Assembly: GCF_016464385.1 (NCBI RefSeq)
Contig: NZ_JADMLH010000017.1
Span: 13,804-77,803, forward strand
DNA length: 64,000 nt
Direction: 5' to 3'
Origin: Nucisporomicrobium flavum
GTDB lineage: Bacteria; Actinomycetota; Actinomycetes; Mycobacteriales; Micromonosporaceae
Part shown: positions 41,403 to 50,031 of the stretch, one piece after another
Layout: each line of letters opens with the position of its first letter
Numbering within the stretch: the first letter of the stretch is position 1
Made by a program: the position numbers and the translations under genes
The notes under the pieces: model-generated
What the model was told of the DNA's origin: nothing
Database searches by the model: none
The model's input: only the letters and a program-made list of their open reading frames with translations

Positions 41403-42080
41403 TCAGCGTCTGCCCGCGCGCGAGGCGGCGAAGCGCAGCATCGGCCAGTAGATCCGGGTCGCGTCGGCCACCACGGCGAAGTGCGAGGACGCGTTGTCGT
41501 CCAGGTACGTCGTCGCGATCGTCACCTCGTCGATCGGGATGCCCAGGCGCGCCGCGTCCAGCAGCACGTTCATCTCGTACTCGAAACGCTCCCCCGGCAC
41601 CGAGGCGAGCCAGCCCAGCATCGCCCCCGGGTACCCGCGCAGCCCCGTCTGGGTGTCGCGGACGAGCCGGCCGGTGACCGCCTCGAACAGCCGGCAGGTG
41701 AGGGTGTTGCCGACCCGGCTGCGCAGCGGCATCCCGGCGAAGCTGCGGACGCCCAGCACCATCCGCCCGGTCTCGCGGACCCGTTCGGCGGCCCGGCGGA
41801 CCTCGTCGGCCCGGTGCTGCCCGTCGGCGTCGGCGCACACCACGTCCTCGCCCGGGTACGCCTCCGCGATGTGCCGGAAGCCGGTCTTGAGCGCGGCGCC
41901 CTTGCCCCGGTTCACCGGGTGCCGCAGCAGGGTGCAGCCCCGCTCGGCGGCCCGCTCCAGCACGGACGCCGAAGCGGGGTCGCTGCCGTCGTCCACCACG
42001 ACGATGCGGGCCGGGCCGAGCCCGTCGACGAGGGTGAGCAGGGACTCTCCCGGTTGGTAGACCGGCAGCAGAACAACCAT
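41403..42080 (-). CDS. Family 2 glycosyltransferase (DPM1/DolP-mannose synthase-like)
   Basis: 225 aa single GT-A domain. VVVDDGSD near 27-34 and VCADADGQH near 80-88 are the nucleotide-sugar and metal motifs; GKGAALKTGF is typical of polyprenyl-phosphate sugar transferases. There is no C-terminal membrane region. It likely transfers a sugar to a polyprenyl phosphate. It lies 35 bases after the YdcF-like gene on the same strand. The ribosome site is weak. Confidence 0.85.
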   Translation of the reverse strand: MVVLLPVYQPGESLLTLVDGLGPARIVVVDDGSDPASASVLERAAERGCTLLRHPVNRGKGAALKTGFRHIAEAYPGEDVVCADADGQHRADEVRRAAERVRETGRMVLGVRSFAGMPLRSRVGNTLTCRLFEAVTGRLVRDTQTGLRGYPGAMLGWLASVPGERFEYEMNVLLDAARLGIPIDEVTIATTYLDDNASSHFAVVADATRIYWPMLRFAASRAGRR

Positions 42081-42115
42081 GGGGGCCCAATCGTCGGGGA
42101 AACGGATTGCGGGTC

Positions 42116-42799
42116 CTATACCCGGCTACCGATCTCCGGACGCGTCACGCTCGTCACCTCATCGGGGGGTCGGCGCCGCAGCCGGTCGGTCCGGCGCAGC
42201 CACGCGACCATGTGCCGCTCCCGCCGGCGCAACGCCGCCGCGTCCCGGGCGCCGGCCAGGAAGATCCGGACGGCGGCGCGCGCGAGGCGTTCGGCTCCGG
42301 CCGGGTCGGCGGCTCCGCCGGTCACGGGTACGTCGAGCAGCGCGCTGCCCGGCAGCCCCAGGACCTTCCCGGCCAGGTACCGGATCCGGGGCAGGTGCCA
42401 GGGGTGCGACACCAGCCCCAGCGGCCGTGCGGCGTCGAACGCGTACCCGCTGAGCAGCCCGTCCTCGACCGTGTGCAGCAGGTTCTCCAGCGTGCTGCGC
42501 GACCTCGTCTCGGTGCGCAGCTCCGCCCACCGGTCGAGGCCCAGCGACCGGGCCTCGGCCAGCATGAGGTCACCCTCGCGGCTGCCCGCGGGCGGCTCCG
42601 GCGCGCCCTCGCACGCCTCGGCCCAGCCCCCGCTCAGGACCACCGGCACGGCCCGCGGCCACGCGCCGCGGTGCCGCTCGACGTATCCGGCGGCGGCCCG
42701 CACCCGTGCTGCGCCTCCGGGCGTGAGCGTCCACCCGCCGGCGGTGCGGGTGACGCCCCGCCCGAAGACGAGCAGGGCGGTGGCGGTCGGCGCGGTCAT
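42116..42799 (-). CDS. YdcF/ElyC-like (DUF218) protein
   Basis: 227 aa. ALLVFGRGV, PVVLSGGWAEAC, the acidic region AEARSLGLD, TRSRSTLENL and LVSHPWHLPRIRYL follow the DUF218 pattern of SanA/ElyC/YdcF proteins, which are linked to envelope or polyprenyl metabolism. No transmembrane helix is seen, so this copy is probably cytosolic. ATG 42799 follows AGGAAGG. Upstream of the GT2, same strand. Confidence 0.78.
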   Translation of the reverse strand: MTAPTATALLVFGRGVTRTAGGWTLTPGGAARVRAAAGYVERHRGAWPRAVPVVLSGGWAEACEGAPEPPAGSREGDLMLAEARSLGLDRWAELRTETRSRSTLENLLHTVEDGLLSGYAFDAARPLGLVSHPWHLPRIRYLAGKVLGLPGSALLDVPVTGGAADPAGAERLARAAVRIFLAGARDAAALRRRERHMVAWLRRTDRLRRRPPDEVTSVTRPEIGSRV

Positions 42800-42892
42800 G
42801 ACCTTCCTATCGTCTCGCTGAGCTCCGACCGTACCCCCGGCTTCTGCTGAGGGCAGACCCACCCGGCGCCGGACCGGCCTAGGGTTTCGACC

Positions 42893-43735
42893 ATGTCCGT
42901 CACCGTCCACGAGCTCGCCGCCCGGCTGGCCGACCGGTTACGCCGGCAGATGCCGGCCGGCAGCCGGCTCGACCGGCTCGCCACCGACCTGGAGACCGCC
43001 TTCACCGGCGCCGTGGCACCGGTCGACGACGCCGGCTGCCGGGCCGTGCAGGCCCTCGCCCAGCGGCACGCCCGCCACCTGGAGCTGCACTTCCACGCCG
43101 GGCGCGAGGCCGCGGCGGCCGACGAGGCCGGTGGGTGGCCACCGCCGGACCCGCTCCGGGTACAGGCGCAGGCGGCGGGCGTGACCCAGGTACGCCGCGA
43201 CGACGACCGCTTCGTCCTGCAGCTCGACGCCCTCGAGCCGCTCGGCCTCGCCGCGCCGTACGTCGACGCGGCGTTCACGCTGGCCCGGGGCGCGTCGAGG
43301 CTGGTCCTGGACCTGCGGCGCAACGGGGGCGGCGACCCGGCCACGGTCGCCGCGGTGGCCGGCCGGCTCCTGGGCGACGACGCCACCCACCTGTCCGACG
43401 TCACCTACCGCGACCGGGTCCGGCAGTGGTGGACCCCGGACCTGCCCGCCGGCACGGCACTCACCCAGCCGCTGGCGGTCCTGGTCAGCGGGCACACGTA
43501 CTCGTCGGCCGAGGCCCTCGCCTACCACCTGCAGGCCCGCGGCCGCGCGGTCGTGGTCGGCGAGCCGACGCGCGGAGCGGCCGACCACGTGACGCCGGTG
43601 TGGCTGACGCCGGAGGTGCTGTGCCTCCTGCCGGAGGCGGAGGTCCGCGACGCCCGCACCGGCACGAACTGGGAGGGCACAGGCGTCATCCCGGACATCG
43701 CCTGCCCCGCCGCGGAGGCGCTGGAAAACGCTTGA
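42893..43735 (+). CDS. S41 family (IRBP-like) peptidase
   Basis: 280 aa. A helical N-domain (1-95) precedes the S41 catalytic core: LVLDLRRNGGGDP near 140-152, nucleophile region LVSGHTYSSAEALAYHL near 198-214, VVVGEPTRGAADH near 222-234, and the closing GTGVIPDI. No signal peptide, so the enzyme is cytoplasmic, unlike the C-terminal-processing peptidases. The stop codon overlaps the -35 of the MerR gene that follows. Confidence 0.85.
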   Translation: MSVTVHELAARLADRLRRQMPAGSRLDRLATDLETAFTGAVAPVDDAGCRAVQALAQRHARHLELHFHAGREAAAADEAGGWPPPDPLRVQAQAAGVTQVRRDDDRFVLQLDALEPLGLAAPYVDAAFTLARGASRLVLDLRRNGGGDPATVAAVAGRLLGDDATHLSDVTYRDRVRQWWTPDLPAGTALTQPLAVLVSGHTYSSAEALAYHLQARGRAVVVGEPTRGAADHVTPVWLTPEVLCLLPEAEVRDARTGTNWEGTGVIPDIACPAAEALENA

Positions 43736-43762
43736 GTGTCCACCCGGTGGAAGCCCGACACT
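43732..43762 (+). promoter_or_regulatory. MerR-type promoter/operator
   Basis: TTGAGT (43732-43737) and GACACT (43757-43762) have the abnormally long 19-base spacer of MerR-controlled promoters. The spacer holds the inverted repeat TCCAC-CCG-GTGGA (43739-43751). Transcription would begin at about 43769, which is the A of the ATG, so the mRNA looks leaderless. Confidence 0.7.
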
Positions 43763-43768
43763 TCCCCC

Positions 43769-44650
43769 ATGGACGATCTCACCATCGGGCAGCTCGCGGA
43801 CCGCGCCGACGTGCCCGTACGCACCATCCGCTTCTGGTCGGACGCCGGCCTCCTGCCCCCGTCCGGCCGGTCGGAGGGCGGCTACCGCCTGTACGGTCCC
43901 GAGGCCGCCGCCCGCCTCGACCTGGTCCGTACGCTCCGCGAACTCGGCCTCGGCCTGGACGACGTCGCCGCGGTCCTCGCCGACGAGACCACGGTCGCGG
44001 ATGTCGCCGCCCGGCACGTGCTCGCCCTCGACGCGCAGATCAGGGCGCTGAGACTGAACCGGGCCGTCCTGTCGACGGTCGCGCGCAGGGGTTCGTCCAC
44101 CGAGGAGACGGCCCTGCTCAACCGCCTCGCCCGGCTCCCGGTCGCCGACCGCGCCAGAATCATCGAGGACTTCATGCGCGAGGTGGCCGACGGCCTGGAC
44201 GCCCGCCCCGGCATCGCCGAACGCCTGCGCCGCGCGCCGATCGAGCTTCCGGACGACCCGACCGCGGACCAGGTCGACGCCTGGCTCGACCTCGCGGAGC
44301 TGATCCAGGACCCGGAGTTCCGAGCCCGCATGCGCACGATGATGGAGACCGTCGTCCCGGGCCGCCCGGCCGGCGCCGGCATCTGGTTCGCGGGACATGT
44401 CGTGGAGGTCGTCGCCCAGGCCCGCGACCGCGGCGTGACCCCGGGCAGCCGGGAGGCGAGCGAGGTGCTGGATGAGCTCTTCCCGGGCGCGGACCGGGCG
44501 GAGGTGCTGCGCTGCCTGGAGGCGGGGCTCGCCGCGAACGCCGAACGATTCCGGCAGCTGCTGCGCGCGGTACGCGGCCATGAGCCGCGACCGTCGCGCA
44601 TGCCGGACCTCACCTGGCTGGCCGAGGCGCTGCGGCTCAGTCCTCGATGA
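43769..44650 (+). CDS. MerR family regulator
   Basis: 293 aa. The N-terminal MerR domain (LTIGQLADRADVPVRTIRFWSDAGLLPP, residues 4-31, then GGYRLYG) is followed by a dimerisation helix (about 75-110). A helical effector domain of unknown ligand (115-293) completes it. No metal-binding Cys cluster is present, so it is not a classic metal sensor. I prefer ATG 43769 over GTG 43736 because the longer form would start inside the promoter. Autoregulation is implied by the operator. Its 3' end overlaps the convergent HEAT-like gene by 14 bases. Confidence 0.88.
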   Translation: MDDLTIGQLADRADVPVRTIRFWSDAGLLPPSGRSEGGYRLYGPEAAARLDLVRTLRELGLGLDDVAAVLADETTVADVAARHVLALDAQIRALRLNRAVLSTVARRGSSTEETALLNRLARLPVADRARIIEDFMREVADGLDARPGIAERLRRAPIELPDDPTADQVDAWLDLAELIQDPEFRARMRTMMETVVPGRPAGAGIWFAGHVVEVVAQARDRGVTPGSREASEVLDELFPGADRAEVLRCLEAGLAANAERFRQLLRAVRGHEPRPSRMPDLTWLAEALRLSPR

Positions 44651-45182
44651 CCGGATTGCAGGGCGACAGGAACGGGTCGGCCGTCTCCGTGAAAAGGGGG
44701 TTCGCAGCCCATCTTGCGAGTACGACTCCGTCGGGACCGGGTGGGCGTGTGGACGGCCCTGCTGGAGCGCACTCGGGCCAGAACTCGTGGAACCACCGGT
44801 GTTCCGACGTGTACAGCCTGGACCAGTGTTCCCGGATCAGGGCCGTGACGCGCTCCCGTCGTCCCGGCACGCCGAGGTGACGTCCCAGGTAGCACGTGGC
44901 CGCCAGCACTGTCGACTGCAGCGACAAGGTTCCCCACGCCATCCCGTACGGCGGGTTGGGGTTCTGCTCGCGGAGGTCTGCCACGAGGAGGTCGAGGACC
45001 CGATCCCAGGCACGGTCGTCGCCCGCCACCGCCAGACCGTGAATCGCGTACCTCCGCACGGTCGCGCATTCGTCGTCTGTGCACTGTGCCAGCGCCGGTG
45101 AGGCCTGGGCGCCGATGAGCTTGACCAGTGCTACCAGCGCGGCGCAGCGCCGGTCGGTGTTCTCTGTGGTGTTGTGTGTCAT
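44637..45182 (-). CDS. HEAT-repeat-like hypothetical protein
   Basis: 181 aa. Alternating helices with DDECATVRRYAIHGLAVAGDDRAWDRVLDLL suggest one or two HEAT-like repeats; the C-terminal half (HRWFHEFWPECAPAG onward) is not recognised. Base composition is somewhat lower in GC than its neighbours. It follows the sulfotransferase gene after 19 bases on the same strand. Confidence 0.65.
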   Translation of the reverse strand: MTHNTTENTDRRCAALVALVKLIGAQASPALAQCTDDECATVRRYAIHGLAVAGDDRAWDRVLDLLVADLREQNPNPPYGMAWGTLSLQSTVLAATCYLGRHLGVPGRRERVTALIREHWSRLYTSEHRWFHEFWPECAPAGPSTRPPGPDGVVLARWAANPLFTETADPFLSPCNPVIED

Positions 45183-45201
45183 CGTCCTTCCCCTGCCACC
45201 G

Positions 45202-46182
45202 CTACGCCGGGACGTACGCTACCGGCGGCTCGGGGCGGAGGCTGAGGGCTGTTCGTTCGGCGAGGCGTTTGGCCGGGGCGAGGCGGTGGCGGGTGGTGCT
45301 CAGGCCGTACCTGATCATCGCGGTCCGGGGGGTGCGGCCGGTGCCGGTCAGGTCGTAGCCGCAGGCGCGGAGGCGGCTGGCCAGCGCCGTCTCGCAGAGG
45401 GCGATCTCCTCCGCCGTCAGCCGGCGGCGCCAGCTCTCAACGCGCCGCGTGGTGACCGGTTCGTGGGTGTGTTCGTGCCAGGTCTTGAAGGCCGGGACCG
45501 CCACGTCCGCGACCGCCGACGGGCGGGTCATGGCCGGGTCGTAGTCCTCGCCGAGGAAGGCGCAGATCCCCGTGAGTTCGCGGTGGGGGTCGGCGACCAG
45601 GTCCTCGTAGCGCAGCGAGTGCCATTGGTTCGCCGGGAGGCGGCGGGCCGCGCGGTGGGCCTCGTCGACCGCTCGGGCCCAGGCCGCGACCGTGCCGGGG
45701 ACGTCCTCCCTGTGCCAGGTCATCTCCTTGAGGGAGGCGACGCAGGCGCGGCCGTCGCGGATCACGTTGATGATCTGCGCGTCCGGGAACAGGCGCAGGA
45801 TCACGTCGAGGTTCTGCAGGTACGCCGGGCGTTTGTCGCCCCAGCGGGCTTTGCCGAAGCGGTCGGCGTACGCCTGGAAGACGGTGGCGAAGGCCGCGCC
45901 GAGCGTGCCGGGTCCCGTGGTGATCCGCCGGATCGTGTCCTCGGCGTCCAGGCCCAGGTCGGCGAAGCGGGTCTGCTCGCGGCCGACGATCCAGCGGGCG
46001 AGCCGGTCGCGGCCGGTGACGTCGGCCAGGTCGCCGAAGGCGCGGCGCCGGCGGTACGCCTCGAGCACGAAGCGGGTCTCCGGCGGGACGGCGAGGCGGC
46101 GGTGGGCGTGCAGCATGAGCTGCAGCATCGTCGTGCCGGAGCGGGGGCAGCCGACGACGAACACGGGGCGGGCCGCGGTCAT
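45202..46182 (-). CDS. PAPS-dependent sulfotransferase
   Basis: 326 aa. The 5'-phosphosulfate-binding loop is VVGCPRSGTTML (10-21) and the 3'-phosphate site is VIRDGRACVASLKEM near 135-149. It should transfer sulfate from PAPS to a hydroxyl or amine of a carbohydrate or lipid. Start ATG 46182 follows GGAGGTGATC, one of the best ribosome sites in the window; GTG 46188 would overlap it. That ribosome site is one arm of a perfect 10-bp inverted repeat (46187-46216). Confidence 0.9.
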   Translation of the reverse strand: MTAARPVFVVGCPRSGTTMLQLMLHAHRRLAVPPETRFVLEAYRRRRAFGDLADVTGRDRLARWIVGREQTRFADLGLDAEDTIRRITTGPGTLGAAFATVFQAYADRFGKARWGDKRPAYLQNLDVILRLFPDAQIINVIRDGRACVASLKEMTWHREDVPGTVAAWARAVDEAHRAARRLPANQWHSLRYEDLVADPHRELTGICAFLGEDYDPAMTRPSAVADVAVPAFKTWHEHTHEPVTTRRVESWRRRLTAEEIALCETALASRLRACGYDLTGTGRTPRTAMIRYGLSTTRHRLAPAKRLAERTALSLRPEPPVAYVPA

Positions 46183-46186
46183 GATC

Positions 46187-46216
46187 ACCTCCGGTGGGCA
46201 TCAGCTCACCGGAGGT
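46187..46216 (-). promoter_or_regulatory. Leader hairpin sequestering the sulfotransferase ribosome site
   Basis: In mRNA sense, ACCTCCGGTG (46216-46207) is followed by 10 bases and CACCGGAGGT (46196-46187), a perfect 10-bp stem. The 3' arm contains the GGAGGT ribosome site, directly upstream of ATG 46182. Confidence 0.75.
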
Positions 46217-46245
46217 AACTTACGGATGTCGATCGGCAAAGTGAA
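46217..46245 (-). promoter_or_regulatory. Predicted sulfotransferase promoter
   Basis: Minus-strand TTCACT (46245-46240), 17-base spacer, TAAGTT (46222-46217). The start, near 46210, would fall inside the 5' arm of the leader hairpin, so this transcript would carry only a truncated arm. Confidence 0.5.
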
Positions 46246-46247
46246 GA

Positions 46248-46277
46248 AGCGGGCCGGAGCCGAAGCTCCGGCCCGCT
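46248..46277 (-). terminator. Terminator of the beta-helix gene
   Basis: AGCGGGCCGGAGC (46248-46260) and GCTCCGGCCCGCT (46265-46277) form a perfect 13-bp stem with a CGAA loop, 6 bases after the stop codon. Confidence 0.88.
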
Positions 46278-46282
46278 GGCCG

Positions 46283-48199
46283 TCACGGGACGGCCGGGTA
46301 CTCCGCCAGGAAGACCGGCTGGCCGATCTTGCTGGTGTCCGCCGCGGGACCCACGCCGTTCACGACGTGGTTGATGGTGCCCGCGCTCAGGTTCACCGTC
46401 ATGATGTGGTGCAGCTTGACGCCCGGGCGGTTCGGGACCTCGAAGCCGTTCTCGGTCTCGATGGACGGGTTGTTCTGGTTGAAGACGTACACGCCCGCGC
46501 CGTACAGGGTGTGGGTGCGCACCTTGTTGCCGACCTTGTAGCCCGCGTAGCCCTTGACCGGACCGTTCATCCAGTCGGCCTGCGTCGGCGGGTCGTACGG
46601 GAGCTCGTTCTGGTACAGGATCGTCGTGCCCTTGTCGCCGTTCCAGACGGTGTTGTACTTCTGGAAGTGCTCGACGAACAGGCCCGTCGCGGTCACGTTG
46701 TCGCCGTTGATGACGGCGCCGTAGCGACCGGTGTTGGTGCGCCAGCGCTGGGTGTCGCCGTTCACGCCCTCGGTGAAGCCCTCGACGCCGTGGTCCGCGC
46801 GCCACACCCAGGTGTGGTCGATGAGCACGTTGTCGCTGTTGACCTCGAGCGCGGTGTCGGTCTTGCCGATGTGCGGGCCGCCGACGCGGAAGTACACGTC
46901 GGACAGCGTGGTGGGGTTGCTGGGCGAGCTGATGTTCAGCCCGTGGCCGTCACCGACGCGCAGCAGCGTCTTCGATTCCTTGGTGCCGGCGTCGATCGTG
47001 ACGCCCGCGACCACCACGCCGGGCACGTCGGCCACGGTCAGCGGCGTCGCGCCGTTGACCGCGGTGAGCGTGGCGTGGCCGATGCCGAGCACCACCTGGT
47101 TGGGGTGCCAGACCTTGATGCTGCTGCCGACGTTGTAGACACCCGGGGTGAGCAGCAGGTTCTTGCCCAGCGCCAGGGCGGCGTTGATCAGGCCGACCGG
47201 GGTGGACGGCTTGGCGACGAAGAAGTCGCTGATCGGCAGCGTACGGCCCGCCGTGATGTCCTCGTCCCACGAGGCGCCGCTGGTGTTGCGGTGCGCCGAC
47301 GGCACGCGGACGTTGTACTTGCCCTTCGCGTCCACGAACAGGTACGGCTTCTCCCGGCTGACCGGAGTCTTCTCGACCGTCGTGTATGGCGGGTCCGGGA
47401 ACGCCGAGTCGTCGGGCGCGCCCTCGACGCCGGAGAACACCTGGTTCCAGACACCGTTGGACCACTTCTGCACGGTGCTGTTACGGGTGATCCACTGCTG
47501 CTGCGAGCCGTTGACGACCTCGCCCATGGTGGAGTCGGCGATGAAGCCGCCGCTGGCGTACTGCGGACCGGCGGTGCAGTAGTCCATCAGCGAGAAGGTG
47601 CCGCCGTTGACGTTGAGCCGGCGCAGCGACACGGCCTGCGACACGGCCCAGAAGTTGGCCGTGCTGCGGCAGCCGTCCTGGCCGGCGGCGTTGACGTTGA
47701 TCGTCAGGTTGGACAGGGTGCGCCAGAAGTTGACCAGCGCGAGGCAGTTGCTCGTGCCACCGTCGGCGAGGCAGCGGTTGTAGACCTCCACCTTGCCGTT
47801 GATGACCACGTCCTTCGGCGAGGCGCCGAGGCCGGAGATCTCGGTGTAGTAACCCACCTTGATCTGCAGCGGCTTCTCCGCCGTGCCGTAGGTGCCGGGC
47901 TTGAACAGGTACGCGTAGCGCTCGGTGCCCATCTCGTTGTCGACCTGCTTGGCGTGGGTCGCGTCCAGGGTGGCCTGGATCTGCTCCACCGGCATGCCGG
48001 GGTCGAAAACGGTGACGTTGGCCCCGAGGTTCGGCACGGTGCTGCCGTACCGGGCCGGCGCGGCGGTAGCGGCCGTGGGGACGCCGGTCAGGGAACCGGC
48101 GGTCGCCAGGGCCAGACCGAGGGTGAACATGCGGCCGAGACGTCGGCGTACCAGCCGGCGGTCGGCCAGACGTCCAGCGCCGGCGAGGCGAGTCGTCAT
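46283..48199 (-). CDS. Secreted right-handed beta-helix protein
   Basis: 638 aa. A signal peptide (after an Arg-rich n-region, cleavage near ATAAPA) leads to two parallel beta-helix halves joined near residue 320. The first starts at ANVTVFDPGMPVEQIQATLDA, the second at LPISDFFVAKPSTPVGLINAALALGKNLLLTPGVY. This two-helix layout is that of GH55-like glucanases and pectate-lyase-superfamily proteins; homologues are often mislabelled adenylyl cyclase. Putative catalytic residues cannot be assigned by eye. Cysteine pairs (CLADGGTSNC, DGC, DYC) fit an extracellular protein. ATG 48199 has AAAGGA upstream. Confidence 0.82.
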   Translation of the reverse strand: MTTRLAGAGRLADRRLVRRRLGRMFTLGLALATAGSLTGVPTAATAAPARYGSTVPNLGANVTVFDPGMPVEQIQATLDATHAKQVDNEMGTERYAYLFKPGTYGTAEKPLQIKVGYYTEISGLGASPKDVVINGKVEVYNRCLADGGTSNCLALVNFWRTLSNLTINVNAAGQDGCRSTANFWAVSQAVSLRRLNVNGGTFSLMDYCTAGPQYASGGFIADSTMGEVVNGSQQQWITRNSTVQKWSNGVWNQVFSGVEGAPDDSAFPDPPYTTVEKTPVSREKPYLFVDAKGKYNVRVPSAHRNTSGASWDEDITAGRTLPISDFFVAKPSTPVGLINAALALGKNLLLTPGVYNVGSSIKVWHPNQVVLGIGHATLTAVNGATPLTVADVPGVVVAGVTIDAGTKESKTLLRVGDGHGLNISSPSNPTTLSDVYFRVGGPHIGKTDTALEVNSDNVLIDHTWVWRADHGVEGFTEGVNGDTQRWRTNTGRYGAVINGDNVTATGLFVEHFQKYNTVWNGDKGTTILYQNELPYDPPTQADWMNGPVKGYAGYKVGNKVRTHTLYGAGVYVFNQNNPSIETENGFEVPNRPGVKLHHIMTVNLSAGTINHVVNGVGPAADTSKIGQPVFLAEYPAVP

Positions 48200-48613
48200 G
48201 CTCTGGTGGTCCTTTCCGTAACAGGGCTGCAATGAACCAGGTCACAGAAAGCGATAGATGCGGCCGGATGTCAAGGGCGGGAAGCGCTCTCTGCCCGCCG
48301 CATTCGGGCGGCATCGGGACAAGTCGCCCCGGTTCCGGAACCGGTACCGCCCGAACGGACAATCCGCCGAGATCGTCCAGCTGTTGATCAAAGTCGGGGG
48401 CGGCCGGGGAAACGGCGGGAAATCGTCGCGGAAATGACCGTCGGAAATGGACGGGCACGATGTCATATCGCACGTGAAGCTTGCTCACGTTCCTCATGAC
48501 ATTTGCGACTGTAATGGCCCCCTCTCACACTGTCACGCTTTTCTGCGAACGCCCATCCGTTGCCGGCACCGGCACACACCCGGTGCAGCTGACCAGCTCT
48601 GGCAGGGAGACCC
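48200..48613. other. Divergent intergenic region with palindromes
   Basis: 414 bases between the beta-helix gene (left) and the exopolysaccharide cluster (right). It holds the beta-helix promoter (48246-48274), a nested palindrome (GGCGGG/CCCGCC at 48276-48299 around an AGCGCT core at 48283-48288, LacI-operator-like), and a 16-bp perfect palindrome CCGGTTCCGGAACCGG at 48329-48344. The right half is AT-richer; TGTAAT at 48510-48515 might be a -10 for the cluster, but no good -35 fits. Confidence 0.6.
48246..48274 (-). promoter_or_regulatory. Promoter of the beta-helix gene
   Basis: A perfect minus-strand TTGACA (48274-48269) is followed after 17 bases by CTTTCT (48251-48246), a poor -10. This suggests activator dependence or repression from the adjacent AGCGCT palindrome at about -50. 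Confidence 0.5.
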
Positions 48614-50029
48614 GTGTTCCAGCTCGCCACCGCCATCCGGCCCGGCCGCGCCACCGGGCGGCCGGCCGACCTCCTCGCTCGCCCCGCACCGCGCCGGCCC
48701 GTACCGGCCCGTCCGATGCGCGCCACCCGCGCCGGGTTCGGCGAGGCCGTCGTCCTGCTCGTCCTGGACGTCACCGCGGTCGCCACGGTGTCGGCCGCCG
48801 CCGGCTCCTGGTGGGCCCTGACGCTGATCCGCGCCGCCGCTGTGCCGCTGCCCCTGGCCGCCGCCGGGTTGTACCGCGCCCGCCTGCAGTTCGCCGTCCT
48901 CGACGACCTTCCGCGCCTCGTCATCGCGCTGGCGGTCACCGCGGCCGGCACCGTCTGGCTGCCCTGGCCGGTGCTGCCGCCCCCGGATGTCCTGGGCGTT
49001 GTGCTCGCCGCGCTGCTCGCCGGGCGCGTGGCCGGATACCGGCTGCTGCGCCGGCACCGCCGCCGCTCCCCCGGCCGGGCGGCGATCGTCGTGGGCAGCG
49101 GCGACCTGGCCGTCCAGCTCGCCGAGGCGCTGCGCGCGGACCGCTCGTACGGCATCGCCCCGGTCGGCTTCGTCGGCCCGCGCACCCTGACCCAGCCCAC
49201 CCTGCCGATCCTCGCCGGGGCCGACGACCTGGAGAAGGCCGTCCTGCGCTACAAGCCGCTGCACCTGATCGTGGCGTTCCCCGCGACCCCCGACGCCGAC
49301 CTGGTCGCCGCGCTGCGCCGCTGCCGCCGCCACGGCGTCACCGTGCATGTCGTGCCGCGGCTGTTCGAGCTGGCGGTCGGCTGCGGCGGTACGGACTCCG
49401 TCCGCGGCATCCCGCTGGCCCGGCTGCGCCCCGAGCCCGTGCAGATGCGCCGCTGGGCGCTCAAGCGGCTCCTCGACATCTGCGGCGCGGCCGTCGCCCT
49501 GGTGCTGCTCGCGCCGGTGTTCCTGCTCTGCGCCCTGGCCGTGAAGATCGAGTCCGGCCGGCACGGGGTGCTGTTCCGCCAGGAGCGCATCGGCCGCGAC
49601 GGCGAGCCGTTCACCATCGTGAAGTTCCGCTCGCTGACCCCGTCGACCGACCTCGAGTCGCAGGTCACGTGGAACATCAACACCGACGCCCGGCTGGGCC
49701 CGGTCGGCAGGCTGCTGCGGTTCAGCTCGCTGGACGAGCTGCCCCAGCTGGTCAACGTGCTGCGGGGCACCATGTCGCTGGTCGGGCCGCGGCCGGAGCG
49801 GCCGTACTTCGTCGAGCAGTTCCAGCGCACGTACGCGGGCTACCTCGACCGGCACCGGGTCCCCGCCGGCATCACCGGCTGGGCGCAGATCAACGGCCTG
49901 CGCGGCGACACGTCCATCGAGGAGCGGACCCGCTTCGACAACCACTACATCGAGCACTGGTCGCTCGGCCTCGACCTGAAGATCATTCTCCGGACGGTCG
50001 GCGCCATGCTCAGCATCCACCGGGTCTGA
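48614..50029 (+). CDS. Polyprenyl-phosphate sugar-1-phosphate transferase (priming enzyme)
   Basis: 471 aa. An N-terminal membrane region with about four helices (45-150) is followed by a Rossmann-like CoA-binding-type domain (155-270). After a further helix (about 290-312) comes the catalytic bacterial-sugar-transferase domain with KFRSL, LDELPQLVNVLRGTMSLVGP and RPERPYF. It starts repeat-unit assembly by loading a sugar phosphate on undecaprenyl phosphate. GTG 48614 follows GGGAG. First gene of a ten-gene rightward cluster; next gene starts 2 bases after its stop. Confidence 0.92.
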   Translation: MFQLATAIRPGRATGRPADLLARPAPRRPVPARPMRATRAGFGEAVVLLVLDVTAVATVSAAAGSWWALTLIRAAAVPLPLAAAGLYRARLQFAVLDDLPRLVIALAVTAAGTVWLPWPVLPPPDVLGVVLAALLAGRVAGYRLLRRHRRRSPGRAAIVVGSGDLAVQLAEALRADRSYGIAPVGFVGPRTLTQPTLPILAGADDLEKAVLRYKPLHLIVAFPATPDADLVAALRRCRRHGVTVHVVPRLFELAVGCGGTDSVRGIPLARLRPEPVQMRRWALKRLLDICGAAVALVLLAPVFLLCALAVKIESGRHGVLFRQERIGRDGEPFTIVKFRSLTPSTDLESQVTWNINTDARLGPVGRLLRFSSLDELPQLVNVLRGTMSLVGPRPERPYFVEQFQRTYAGYLDRHRVPAGITGWAQINGLRGDTSIEERTRFDNHYIEHWSLGLDLKIILRTVGAMLSIHRV

Positions 50030-50031
50030 CG

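Noticed and set aside
46283..48199. Annotation as adenylyl cyclase
   Set aside because: Homologues may carry this label, but the sequence shows a signal peptide and repetitive beta-helix strands and no nucleotide-cyclase motif.
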